This document shows, piece after piece, positions 1 to 7,985 of a stretch of DNA of 64,000 nt (position 1 is the first letter of the stretch; each line of letters begins with the position of its first letter). A program made the translations under genes and the position numbers. The DNA is taken from the NCBI GenBank assembly GCA_013215775.1, contig JABSQO010000002.1, forward strand, positions 124,001 through 188,000, in the 5' to 3' direction. The notes under the pieces are model-generated. The model ran no database searches. It had not been told where the DNA came from and saw only the letters and a program-made list of their open reading frames with translations. Source of the DNA: Piscirickettsiaceae bacterium. GTDB taxonomy: Bacteria; Pseudomonadota; Gammaproteobacteria; Nitrosococcales; Methylophagaceae.

Positions 1-2
1 TT

Positions 3-1268
3 TTTGTTGATCCTGGTCGTCGGGCTTATGTACGCCGGATTAATATTGCGGGTAATAGTAAAACGCGAGATGAAGTTTTACGCCGAGAAATGCGCCAGCA
101 TGAAGCTGCATGGATTTCAACAGGTAAAGTCGATCAGTCCCGCGCTAGAATTAAACGTCTTGGCTATTTTGAGGATGTTAACGTAGAAACAATTCCAGTG
201 ACGGGCACAACAGATCAGGTTGATTTAGACTTTAATGTGACCGAAACGCCTTCAGGTAGCTTGTCCGCTGGTGTGGGATTTTCGCAGTCAGACGGTTTGA
301 TCTTCAATGCCAACATAACGCAGAAGAATTTTTTGGGTAGTGGTAAACATATTAACTTTGGGTTTAATAATAGTAGTGTGAATACGGTATACAGTATTGG
401 TTACACTAATCCGTTTGCAACAGTCGATGGTATCAGTCAAGGCTTTAATGCTTTTTACCGAGAAACAGATGCTAACGAAGCGGATATCGCAAACTTTAGT
501 ACTGATGTATGGGGCGGTGATATCAGCTTAGGTATTCCTATTTCGGAAAACAATCGTATTCGGGTGGCATTTGGTTATGAAAATACGCAATTAACGCTTT
601 CAGATACCGATCCAGTCCAATCCTACCAAGACTTTGTAGATAGAGAAGGTGATCAGTTTGATACATTTTCATTCACATTAGGTTGGTCTAATGATAGTCG
701 GGATAGTGCTGTTTTACCCACAAGCGGTATGGTGCAGAGTTTAAGTGCACAAGTAGCGATTCCTGGTGGTTCATTGCAGTATTATAAATTACGCTATAAA
801 GCAAGCTGGTTCCATCCTATTACAGATTCATTAACATTCGCCTTAAAAGGAGCGCTGGGTTATGGCGACGGCTATGGCGATACTGAAGAGCTTCCCTTCT
901 TCGAAAACTATTATGCTGGTGGTATAAAAAGCGTTCGTGGGTTTAGATCAAATACATTAGGCCCTAAAGACGGTGAACAATCTTTAGGTGGTAGTTTATT
1001 GACAACGGCAGGAGCAGAAGTCATATTTCCTTTCCCGTTCCTCAAAAAAGCATTGAAATCAGTTCGTTTTAGTGCCTTTGCCGATGTGGGTAATGTGTAT
1101 GCGGATGGTGAAGGGTTTGATGCTGGGTTATTACGCTATTCAGCTGGTGTTGGTGCAACATGGCTTTCACCATTTGGTGCATTGAGTATTAGTTTGGCTC
1201 AACCATTTAATGAACAAGACGATGATGAAACGGAAAGTTTCCAATTCTCATTGGGGTCAACATTTTAG
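3..1268 (+). CDS. bamA: Outer membrane protein assembly factor BamA, 3' part
   Basis: This is the C-terminal part of BamA (Omp85), the outer-membrane barrel that inserts beta-barrel proteins. The reading frame is open from base 3, so the start and the first POTRA domains lie outside the window. The visible 421 residues begin with the start of the last POTRA domain (DPGRRAYVRRI, then the LRREMRQ-EAAW block typical of POTRA5). The 16-strand barrel follows, with the conserved VRGF motif of loop L6 at about residue 308 of the fragment. The protein ends in Phe, as Bam substrates and BamA do. skp follows 22 nt downstream, the normal gammaproteobacterial order. Identification is firm; only the 5' boundary is artificial. 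Confidence 0.96.
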   Translation, partial: FVDPGRRAYVRRINIAGNSKTRDEVLRREMRQHEAAWISTGKVDQSRARIKRLGYFEDVNVETIPVTGTTDQVDLDFNVTETPSGSLSAGVGFSQSDGLIFNANITQKNFLGSGKHINFGFNNSSVNTVYSIGYTNPFATVDGISQGFNAFYRETDANEADIANFSTDVWGGDISLGIPISENNRIRVAFGYENTQLTLSDTDPVQSYQDFVDREGDQFDTFSFTLGWSNDSRDSAVLPTSGMVQSLSAQVAIPGGSLQYYKLRYKASWFHPITDSLTFALKGALGYGDGYGDTEELPFFENYYAGGIKSVRGFRSNTLGPKDGEQSLGGSLLTTAGAEVIFPFPFLKKALKSVRFSAFADVGNVYADGEGFDAGLLRYSAGVGATWLSPFGALSISLAQPFNEQDDDETESFQFSLGSTF

Positions 1269-1290
1269 TTAAATTGTTTTGGAGAGAAGT

Positions 1291-1794
1291 GTGAAAAAAA
1301 TGAAGTTGTTCTGGCTGTTTTTGGTTCTTGCTTTAGTAGGAACATCGCTTAATGCGGCTGAATTAAAAATTGGTGTGGTTAATGCTGGAGCAGTATTAGA
1401 AAAATCACCACAAAAAGCACAAGCTTTAGCACGATTAGAAAAAGAATTTTCTTCGCGTAGTTCAATGTTAGAGAAAAAACATAAAGCGTTACGTTCAAAA
1501 CAAGAACAATTAGCAAAAGATGGCGCAATACTGGGCGCTGATGAGCGAAAACTGAAAGAGCGTGCAATTCTAAGTGACCAACGTGAATTAAAGCGTTTGC
1601 AAGATGAATATAGTGAAGATTTATCTATCCGACGTAATGAAGAATTACGCAAGTTAGAAAAAGATATTGCTCAGACGATTGTAGAGCTAGCTAAAAAAGA
1701 ATCTTATGACTTAGTGATTTATCAAGGTGTCATTTTTGCCAGTGATAAGGTAGATATGTCTGATAAAGTGTTGGAGCTTCTTAAAGCAAGGTAG
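1291..1794 (+). CDS. skp: Periplasmic chaperone Skp/OmpH
   Basis: Skp holds unfolded outer-membrane proteins in the periplasm on their way to BamA. The product of about 167 residues has a Sec signal peptide (hydrophobic LFWLFLVLALVG, cleavage probably after LNA-A). A short beta segment (LKIGVVNAGAVL) follows, then a long charged coiled-coil arm rich in Lys, Glu and Arg (residues about 45-115), the hallmark of the Skp tentacles. I chose GTG at 1291 because GGAGAG at 1281-1286 lies just upstream; the in-frame TTG at 1279 overlaps that ribosome site and ATG at 1300 is farther away. It sits between bamA and lpxD as in most gammaproteobacteria. Confidence 0.93.
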   Translation: MKKMKLFWLFLVLALVGTSLNAAELKIGVVNAGAVLEKSPQKAQALARLEKEFSSRSSMLEKKHKALRSKQEQLAKDGAILGADERKLKERAILSDQRELKRLQDEYSEDLSIRRNEELRKLEKDIAQTIVELAKKESYDLVIYQGVIFASDKVDMSDKVLELLKAR

Positions 1795-1797
1795 ATA

Positions 1798-2820
1798 TTG
1801 AAAATGGCTTGGACTCTACAGCAAATAGCTCAGCATGTTGGGGGTGTTGTATATGGTGATAAAGATTTTCAAGTAGATAGCTTTGCTACCTTGCAAGATG
1901 CGACTAGCAATCAGATTAGCTTTTTATCTAATACCAAATATAAAAAATACCTAGCCACAACAAATGCTGGCGCAGTTATTATTGGCAATCATGTTGTTGA
2001 AGATGTTCCTTATCATGCAATTGTCGTTGACGATCCTTATGTTGCCTACGCTAAAGCGGCCGCTTTATTAAATCCTCTTCGATCAGCTCAACAAGGTATT
2101 CACGACATGGCATCCGTGAGTGTGGATAGTAAAATTCACCCGACGGCTTCAATTGGTGCTCAAGTAGTCATTGAGTCAAATGTTGAGATAGGTCAAGGTG
2201 TTGTTATCGGTCCTGGTTGTGTGCTGCAAAACGGAGTTAAGATTGGTGACGATACACGGTTAATAGCAAACGTTACACTGTGTGAAAATGTTCAAATTGG
2301 TCAACGTGGCATTATTCATCCCGGTGTTGTGATTGGTGCGGATGGTTTTGGTATCGCTAATGATAAAGGTAAATGGATTAAGGTGCCTCAAATCGGTAGT
2401 GTCGTTATTGGGGATGATGTAGAAATTGGTGCCAATACATCAATTGATTGTGGTGCCATTGATAATACAATTATAGGCAATGGCGTTAAGCTAGATAATC
2501 AAATACAAATTGCCCATAACGTTGTTATTGGTGATCACACAGTTATTGCGGGTTGCACGGGTATATCTGGAAGCACACAAATAGGAAAACATTGTATTAT
2601 TGGCGGTGGCGTTGGAATTTCAGGGCATCTTTCAATTGTAGATGGTGTGCAGTTAACCGGCATGGCATTTGTGACTAAATCAATAACGACAGCAGGAAGT
2701 TACTCCTCTGGTATTCCTGCAGAACCCACACAACAATGGCATCGCAATGTCGTTCGCTATCGACAAATGGATAAATTGACAGATAGAGTTAAGCAATTAG
2801 AATTAAAAAACAAATCTTAA
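1798..2820 (+). CDS. lpxD: UDP-3-O-(3-hydroxyacyl)glucosamine N-acyltransferase LpxD
   Basis: LpxD adds the second (N-linked) hydroxyacyl chain in lipid A synthesis, using acyl-ACP, in the cytoplasm. The 340-residue product has the N-terminal uridine-binding domain (WTLQQIAQHVGG) followed by many left-handed beta-helix hexapeptide repeats of the I-G-x-x-x-x-I type (residues about 110-300). The catalytic-histidine context is QIAHNV, and a C-terminal helix ends at a normal family length. A TTG at 1798 has AAGG at 1788-1791 at good distance; ATG at 1804 is an alternative that shortens the protein by two residues. It starts 3 nt after skp, so the two are co-translated. Confidence 0.95.
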   Translation: MKMAWTLQQIAQHVGGVVYGDKDFQVDSFATLQDATSNQISFLSNTKYKKYLATTNAGAVIIGNHVVEDVPYHAIVVDDPYVAYAKAAALLNPLRSAQQGIHDMASVSVDSKIHPTASIGAQVVIESNVEIGQGVVIGPGCVLQNGVKIGDDTRLIANVTLCENVQIGQRGIIHPGVVIGADGFGIANDKGKWIKVPQIGSVVIGDDVEIGANTSIDCGAIDNTIIGNGVKLDNQIQIAHNVVIGDHTVIAGCTGISGSTQIGKHCIIGGGVGISGHLSIVDGVQLTGMAFVTKSITTAGSYSSGIPAEPTQQWHRNVVRYRQMDKLTDRVKQLELKNKS

Positions 2821-2907
2821 ATTTTAATATTTGATGCTTTACCATACAAGCTTGGCACAGTAAGATTAAACGACTATTTCATTCAAAATAAAGCTTAAGG
2901 ATCCAAA

Positions 2908-3357
2908 TTGAATACTATAGACATACATGAGATTCAAAGACTTTTACCTCATCGGTATCCTTTCTTATTGATTGATCGTGTTCTTGAATTTACGCCTGGA
3001 GAGCATTTGATAGGCATAAAAAATATTTCTTATAATGAACCACAATTTATGGGTCACTTTCCCAAAAGAGTGATTATGCCGGGTGTATTAATTCTGGAAT
3101 CATTAGCACAAGCTACCGGATTATTAGCATTCAAATCTATCGATGACCTTCATGCAGATAATGCGCTATATTATCTTGCAGGTATTGATAAGGCACGGTT
3201 TAAAAGGCCTGTTGAACCAGGTGATCAGTTACTTTTGGAAGTGAGAATAGTTAAAAATAAGCGTAATTTTTGGAAGTTTACAGGCGTGGCAAGTGTTGAT
3301 GGCGAAATTGTGGTGAGTGCCGATATTCTGTGTGTTCATCAAGAAATGCCAGAATGA
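2908..3357 (+). CDS. fabZ: (3R)-hydroxyacyl-ACP dehydratase FabZ
   Basis: FabZ dehydrates 3-hydroxyacyl-ACP in fatty-acid elongation and competes with LpxA/LpxD for the hydroxyacyl-ACP pool. The 149-residue hot-dog-fold product shows the family opening [13 protein letters not shown], the catalytic His in MGHFPKR, and the catalytic Glu in [13 protein letters not shown]. The start is TTG at 2908 with AAGG at 2897-2900; no ATG fits the family N-terminus. An 87-nt AT-rich gap separates it from lpxD. It overlaps lpxA by 4 nt (ATGA). Confidence 0.96.
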   Translation: MNTIDIHEIQRLLPHRYPFLLIDRVLEFTPGEHLIGIKNISYNEPQFMGHFPKRVIMPGVLILESLAQATGLLAFKSIDDLHADNALYYLAGIDKARFKRPVEPGDQLLLEVRIVKNKRNFWKFTGVASVDGEIVVSADILCVHQEMPE

Positions 3358-4124
3358 TTCATAGTACTGCAATTGTTGAACCAAGTGCGAATATCGCAGG
3401 TGATGTTAGCATTGGAGCCTATACAGTTATTGGGGCCAATGTTGAGATAGGATCAGGTTGTGATATTGCGTCACATGTTGTGATTAATGGCCCAACAAAA
3501 ATTGGTAGCAATAACAAAATTTATCAATTTTCTTCAATTGGTGAAGATCCTCAAGATAAAAAATATGCCGGTGAGCCTACTTTATTGGAAATCGGTGACA
3601 ATAATCTGATTCGCGAAAATGTCACTATTAATCGTGGTACCGTTCAGGGTGGGGGGATCACCAAAATTGGTGATAATAATTGGATCATGGCTTATGTGCA
3701 TATTGCCCATGATTGCATCATTGGTAATGACACTATATTAGCGAACAATGCTTCATTGGCTGGACACGTTGTTGTTGATGATTTTGTAATTTTGGGTGGC
3801 TTTACTCTAGTCAGTCAATTTAATCGTTTAGGTGCATATTCTTTCAGTGCTATGGGTAGTGTGATATCTCGCAACGTGCCTCCTTATGTACTCGTATCTG
3901 GCCACATGGCAAAACCTATTGGTGTCAATGTTGAAGGTTTACGCCGTCACAATTTTACAGATGTACAGATAAGAAACATTCGTCAAGCATACAAATTGAT
4001 TTATCGTTCCGGTTTTAGAATGGAAGAGGCTGAACAAAAGCTTGTCAACATTGAGCAAGAGCAATCAGAGCTGGATTGTTATATTGAGTTCTTAAAAAAC
4101 CAACAAGGCGGCATCATCCGATAA
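3354..4124 (+). CDS. lpxA: UDP-N-acetylglucosamine acyltransferase LpxA
   Basis: LpxA catalyses the first step of lipid A synthesis, O-acylation of UDP-GlcNAc from hydroxyacyl-ACP. The 256-residue product is an almost uninterrupted left-handed beta helix of hexapeptide repeats (residues 1-190). The catalytic-histidine context is [12 protein letters not shown] at about residue 120, and a helical C-terminal domain follows ([10 protein letters not shown] onward). The ATG at 3354 overlaps the fabZ stop (ATGA), which fixes the start. In many relatives lpxB follows; here it does not, and an unrelated operon begins after a 188-nt gap. Confidence 0.96.
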   Translation: MIHSTAIVEPSANIAGDVSIGAYTVIGANVEIGSGCDIASHVVINGPTKIGSNNKIYQFSSIGEDPQDKKYAGEPTLLEIGDNNLIRENVTINRGTVQGGGITKIGDNNWIMAYVHIAHDCIIGNDTILANNASLAGHVVVDDFVILGGFTLVSQFNRLGAYSFSAMGSVISRNVPPYVLVSGHMAKPIGVNVEGLRRHNFTDVQIRNIRQAYKLIYRSGFRMEEAEQKLVNIEQEQSELDCYIEFLKNQQGGIIR

Positions 4125-4219
4125 ATCTATTGAATGATAAGATGTGGTTGATTCTCTATCTTAAAGTTAAAATTGATGGAACCGCAGCTATTACTAAATA
4201 AGCTGTATCAGGTGGCGTC

Positions 4220-4248
4220 TACATTCATTGCCGACTTTAACGTATAAT
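4220..4248 (+). promoter_or_regulatory. Candidate sigma70 promoter for yfgM-bamB-der
   Basis: A perfect TATAAT -10 hexamer lies at 4243-4248 in the 188-nt gap between lpxA and yfgM. The -35 at 17-bp spacing (TACATT, 4220-4225) is poor, so this is only a candidate. A new promoter is expected because the lpx genes and the yfgM-bamB-der group are not normally one operon. I see no terminator hairpin in the gap. Confidence 0.4.
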
Positions 4249-4312
4249 CCCCGCTTTAGAATTTTAAACATCATATTTAGCTGTATAAACAAGTGATTTT
4301 GGGAGAATGGGT

Positions 4313-4954
4313 GTGGACATATACGCATCGGATGAAGAAAAAGGCGAAGAGATAAAGCAATGGTGGCGTGATAATGGCACTTCAGTCATTGTGGGCTGTA
4401 TTTTGGGTATTACTATTCTAGTAGGTGGCCGGTATTGGACTACTTACCAACAGTCATATGCAGAAAATGGATCAAGTTACTATCAACAAGTTATTTCGCT
4501 ATTAGCAGATGGAAATACTGTAGAAGCTGAAGATACAACTCAGAAATTATTGGGTGAATTTTCTAAAACACCTTATGCCGTATTTGCAGCATTTGAGATG
4601 GCAAAACAATCTGCTACTGTTGCTGATTTTTCTACTGCGAAGTCATATCTGCAATGGGTGGTTGCGAATGCCGAACTGGTAGGACAGATTGATATCGCTC
4701 AATTGCGTTTAGCACAATTGTTGCTGAATGAAGTGGAATACCAGCAGGCTTTAGATCTAGTTGAACAGCCACAAACAGCAGCATTTGAATCCTTATTTGC
4801 AGAGCTACGTGGTGATATTTATGCGGCGCAAAGCCAGAAAAAACTGGCACAAGTCGCTTATCAAAAGGCATTGTTAACATTGAATCAAGGTGAAGCACGC
4901 CAGCAATTACTACAACTGAAACTGGACGATATGATGGGCGAACAGGATGGTTAA
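4313..4954 (+). CDS. yfgM: YfgM-family periplasmic TPR protein
   Basis: YfgM is an inner-membrane protein with a periplasmic TPR-like domain that works with SecYEG and periplasmic chaperones. The 213-residue product has a short cytoplasmic head (DIYASDEEKGEEIKQWW), one membrane segment at about residues 22-40 (VIVGCILGITILVGG), then helical repeats. I place the start at GTG 4313: GGGAG at 4301-4305 is 7 nt away, whereas ATG at 4307 almost touches it, and GTG gives the short N-terminus familiar from E. coli (MEIYE...). It overlaps bamB by 8 nt. In E. coli hisS and ispG precede yfgM; both are absent here. Confidence 0.88.
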   Translation: MDIYASDEEKGEEIKQWWRDNGTSVIVGCILGITILVGGRYWTTYQQSYAENGSSYYQQVISLLADGNTVEAEDTTQKLLGEFSKTPYAVFAAFEMAKQSATVADFSTAKSYLQWVVANAELVGQIDIAQLRLAQLLLNEVEYQQALDLVEQPQTAAFESLFAELRGDIYAAQSQKKLAQVAYQKALLTLNQGEARQQLLQLKLDDMMGEQDG

Positions 4955-6110
4955 GTTATTACGCACGAGCATTCTAATGGTGTCGACAGTGGCACTAACA
5001 GCGTGTGGGACAGTAACTGACTGGATGACAGAAGATGTTTATGAAGCCCCGCCAGCTGAATTAGTAGAATTTACCTCTGAATTTCAGCCAACGACAGTAT
5101 GGTCTGTAGATTCTGGTGATGGAGCCAATGATTACAGTGATTTGGCTGCCTGGGTGCAGGGAAACAGAATTATTACTGTTGATTATGAGGGTGATGTTAG
5201 CAGTTATGATACTAAGACAGGCCATCAAGTATGGCAAGTTGAACTCGAGGTTTCTGTTACTAGCGGTGCAGGTGGTGGAGAAGGCTTAATTCTCATCGGT
5301 ACAAAAGATGGTGAAATTTTGGCATTAGATGAATCAAATGGCAATTTACTTTGGAAACATCAACTCAGTAGTGAAATTCTTGCTCCTCCTAAGGCTGATA
5401 TGGGTGTAGTCGTGGCTCGTACAGCTGATGGTCGTACGAGTGGCTTGTCAGTTACTGATGGCGCCGTATTGTGGAATTATCAGCGTGCTGTGCCACTACT
5501 AAGTTTACGAGGTGCAAGTGCACCTGTATTAGCCGATGATAAAGTGATTGCAGGGTATGCCAATGGTAAATTGGTTGCTCTATCATTGTTAGATGGTAAA
5601 GTCATTTGGGAAAAAAGTGTTTCGATACCGCGCGGTCGTAGTGAATTAGACCGATTAGTTGATATTGATTCAGAACCCGTTATCAGAGATGGTCGAGTTT
5701 ATGTGGTCGCTTATAATGGCCAACTGGCAAGCTTTGATTTAGAGACCGGGAAAAAACTTTGGTCTAGGGATATGTCTTCCCGAACAGGTTTGGCTGTCGT
5801 TCCCCGTAACGCTGTATATGTAACTGATGACAGTAGTTATGTTTGGGCGCTGCAGGATGGTTCTGGTGATGCTTTGTGGCGCCAAACACGTTTATTACGT
5901 CGTAATATAACCGCTCCAACTATTGTAGGTGATTATCTGATTGTAGGTGATTTAGAAGGTTATGTTCACTGGATTTCTCGTGAAGATGGTCGCTTTGTTG
6001 CTCGATTAAATATTACCGATGCCGCTATTCGTAGCAAACCAGTAGTGAAAGATGGATTGGTATTTATTACTGCTTCAGATGGCACGTTAACCGCATTACG
6101 AGTTCAGTAA
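4947..6110 (+). CDS. bamB: Outer membrane assembly lipoprotein BamB
   Basis: BamB is a lipoprotein of the Bam complex that binds BamA POTRA domains. The 387-residue product has a lipoprotein signal peptide with a clear lipobox (VALTAC, Cys20). An eight-bladed PQQ-type beta-propeller follows, with repeats such as LDGKVIWEK, ETGKKLWSRD and GDALWRQ spaced every 40-50 residues. It overlaps the end of yfgM and is followed after 3 nt by der, the usual gammaproteobacterial trio. With bamA and skp it puts much of outer-membrane protein biogenesis in the first 6 kb. Confidence 0.95.
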   Translation: MVKLLRTSILMVSTVALTACGTVTDWMTEDVYEAPPAELVEFTSEFQPTTVWSVDSGDGANDYSDLAAWVQGNRIITVDYEGDVSSYDTKTGHQVWQVELEVSVTSGAGGGEGLILIGTKDGEILALDESNGNLLWKHQLSSEILAPPKADMGVVVARTADGRTSGLSVTDGAVLWNYQRAVPLLSLRGASAPVLADDKVIAGYANGKLVALSLLDGKVIWEKSVSIPRGRSELDRLVDIDSEPVIRDGRVYVVAYNGQLASFDLETGKKLWSRDMSSRTGLAVVPRNAVYVTDDSSYVWALQDGSGDALWRQTRLLRRNITAPTIVGDYLIVGDLEGYVHWISREDGRFVARLNITDAAIRSKPVVKDGLVFITASDGTLTALRVQ

Positions 6111-6113
6111 TTA

Positions 6114-7508
6114 ATGAAACCTATTATTGCCTTGGTCGGACGACCTAATGTTGGAAAATCTACGCTATTTAATAGGCTGACGGGAAGCCGTAATGCCTTG
6201 GTTGCCGATTATTCAGGTCTGACTCGAGATCGCATCTATGGCACGGCCAAGATAGAAGATTGCTCCTTCATTGTAATTGATACGGGTGGTTTGACAGATT
6301 ATAACGATGACATCTCTGGTTTGATGCGTAAGCAGGCACAACTTGCGATTGAAGAAGCCGACCTTATTTTCTTCTTAGTTGATGGTCGGTCAGGCCTAAC
6401 GGCAGCAGATGAAGCTGTAGCGACTACTTTACGTAATGTTGATAAACCCATTATTTTAGTGGTTAATAAAAGTGAAGGTGCGCTACGTGAAATAATGGCG
6501 GCAGATTTTTATTCCTTAGGCTTTGGCGATCCACAAGTTATTTCGGCATCACAAGGTCGTGGTATGGCTGGTCTAATGGATAGTTTGCGGCATGCGGTAC
6601 CCAATATTGTTGTAACTGAATCTGATGAAGAACGAGAAGACACCTCAAATACAATAAGATTAGCTGTACTTGGGCGTCCTAATGTTGGGAAATCAACATT
6701 GATTAACCGTATTATGGGTGAAGAGCGAGTGGTGGCTTTTGACGAGCCTGGAACAACACGAGACAGTATCCATATACCATTTGAAAAAGATGGAACAGAA
6801 TATATTTTAATTGATACGGCTGGGGTGCGCCGACGCTCTAAAGTATCGGAAATGCTTGAGAAGTTTAGCATTGTGAAAACATTACAAGCATTAGAAGATG
6901 CCAATGTCGTGATCTTGGTGCTGGATGCACATGAAGGAATTGTTGAACAAGATCTTCACCTTGCTGGACTCATCATTGAGAGTGGTCGAGCAGTGGTAAT
7001 TGCTGTTAATAAATGGGATGGGTTGGAAAAATCAGAACGTGAATGGGTCGCAGGCAATGTTGAGCGACGATTACCTTTTTTACATTTTGCAAAAACACAT
7101 TTTATTTCTGCCTTACACGGTAGTGGCGTAGGGTTATTATTTAAATCTGTTAATCAGGCCTATAATTCGGCAATGTCGCAATTGCCAACACCAAGACTAA
7201 CAAGAGTGTTAGAAGATGCTGTTGCTGATCACCAGCCACCACTAGTTCGTGGTCGCCGAATTAAATTTCGTTATGCGCATTTAGGTGGTAAAAACCCACC
7301 TCGTATTATCATTCATGGCAATCAAACAGATGTGACTCCAAATAGTTATCGCCGTTATTTAGAAAATACTTTCCGTGATGTGCTTAAATTACATGGGACA
7401 CCGATTATGATTGAGTTTAAGAAAGGTGATAACCCATTTAAAGACCGCAAAAAAAGAACCTCAGGTCAAGGTACGAAACATCCGCGAGAGCAGAAGCATA
7501 GAAAGTAG
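6114..7508 (+). CDS. der: Ribosome-assembly GTPase Der (EngA)
   Basis: Der is an essential GTPase with two tandem GTPase domains, needed for maturation of the 50S subunit. The 464-residue product has P-loops GRPNVGKST at residues 9-17 and again at about 187-195. G3 motifs are DTGG and DTAG, NKxD-type G4 motifs follow (VVNKSEG and VNKWD), and a C-terminal KH-like domain ends in a basic tail rich in Lys/Arg. The first G4 has NKSE rather than NKxD, a variation also known in the family. It begins 3 nt after bamB and its stop lies 7 nt from the stop of a convergent gene. Confidence 0.97.
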   Translation: MKPIIALVGRPNVGKSTLFNRLTGSRNALVADYSGLTRDRIYGTAKIEDCSFIVIDTGGLTDYNDDISGLMRKQAQLAIEEADLIFFLVDGRSGLTAADEAVATTLRNVDKPIILVVNKSEGALREIMAADFYSLGFGDPQVISASQGRGMAGLMDSLRHAVPNIVVTESDEEREDTSNTIRLAVLGRPNVGKSTLINRIMGEERVVAFDEPGTTRDSIHIPFEKDGTEYILIDTAGVRRRSKVSEMLEKFSIVKTLQALEDANVVILVLDAHEGIVEQDLHLAGLIIESGRAVVIAVNKWDGLEKSEREWVAGNVERRLPFLHFAKTHFISALHGSGVGLLFKSVNQAYNSAMSQLPTPRLTRVLEDAVADHQPPLVRGRRIKFRYAHLGGKNPPRIIIHGNQTDVTPNSYRRYLENTFRDVLKLHGTPIMIEFKKGDNPFKDRKKRTSGQGTKHPREQKHRK

Positions 7509-7515
7509 ACTTGTA

Positions 7516-7854
7516 CTATAAAATACCTTCATCATCTGCCATCAAATTGTCTAGGGTCGTTAAATGACCACGTATTTTTTCTCGATTAGATAATTTTTCT
7601 CGTGCAGCCATAGGTAAGTCAGTAAATAAAATCACTTTTTGGTCAATCAATGTATTGATCAAATCTTCCAACACACGTATTAGGGTGACATCTGATTCAG
7701 ATAATGCAGCTCGGGCATCATCACGCCTCGCAGATTGCACGATATATTCAATTACCTCAGCGGCGTCTAAAGGTAAAATCTCTTGGGCATTATCTTGCAG
7801 TGTTTCGAATACTGCGATGATTTTGCCATCATTGTCACGTTGAATGTATGCCAT
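7516..7854 (-). CDS. Small conserved protein ('tryptophan synthase beta-like')
   Basis: This is a 112-residue soluble protein. It matches in outline a family often mislabelled 'tryptophan synthase subunit beta like protein' in gammaproteobacteria. The N-terminus is MAYIQRDNDGKI, the middle has SDVTLIRVLEDLI-LIDQKVI, then FTDLPMAAREKL, and the tail is acidic (DDEG). It has no tryptophan synthase domain or PLP-binding lysine motif, so the common name should not be taken as function. I chose ATG 7854; an in-frame upstream extension runs into low-quality sequence. It is convergent with der and divergent from the secretion operon. Confidence 0.7.
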   Translation of the reverse strand: MAYIQRDNDGKIIAVFETLQDNAQEILPLDAAEVIEYIVQSARRDDARAALSESDVTLIRVLEDLINTLIDQKVILFTDLPMAAREKLSNREKIRGHLTTLDNLMADDEGIL

Positions 7855-7909
7855 GATATTTTCCAGATTGGTACATAGATGGACAGTATCATAATCAGTA
7901 GAAGAGGGG

Positions 7910-7930
7910 AAACCCTCTAAGTAAGGGTTT
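7910..7930. promoter_or_regulatory. Dyad AAACCCT-N7-AGGGTTT in divergent promoter region
   Basis: A perfect 7-bp inverted repeat with a 7-nt centre lies in the 131-bp divergent region between the small minus-strand gene (start 7854) and the type I secretion operon (start 7986). Its spacing is typical of a dimeric regulator site. No T-run follows, which argues against a terminator. The cognate protein is unknown; the LuxR-type regulator at 11519 is a natural guess only. Confidence 0.4.
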
Positions 7931-7985
7931 ACAGTAATTAAAAAAACTGTGACACTCCACACATCAAAAAACAAATGTAGGTCTT

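Noticed and set aside
7516-7854. Tryptophan synthase beta subunit
   Set aside because: The name is common for this small family in databases, but no PLP-binding or synthase motif is present.
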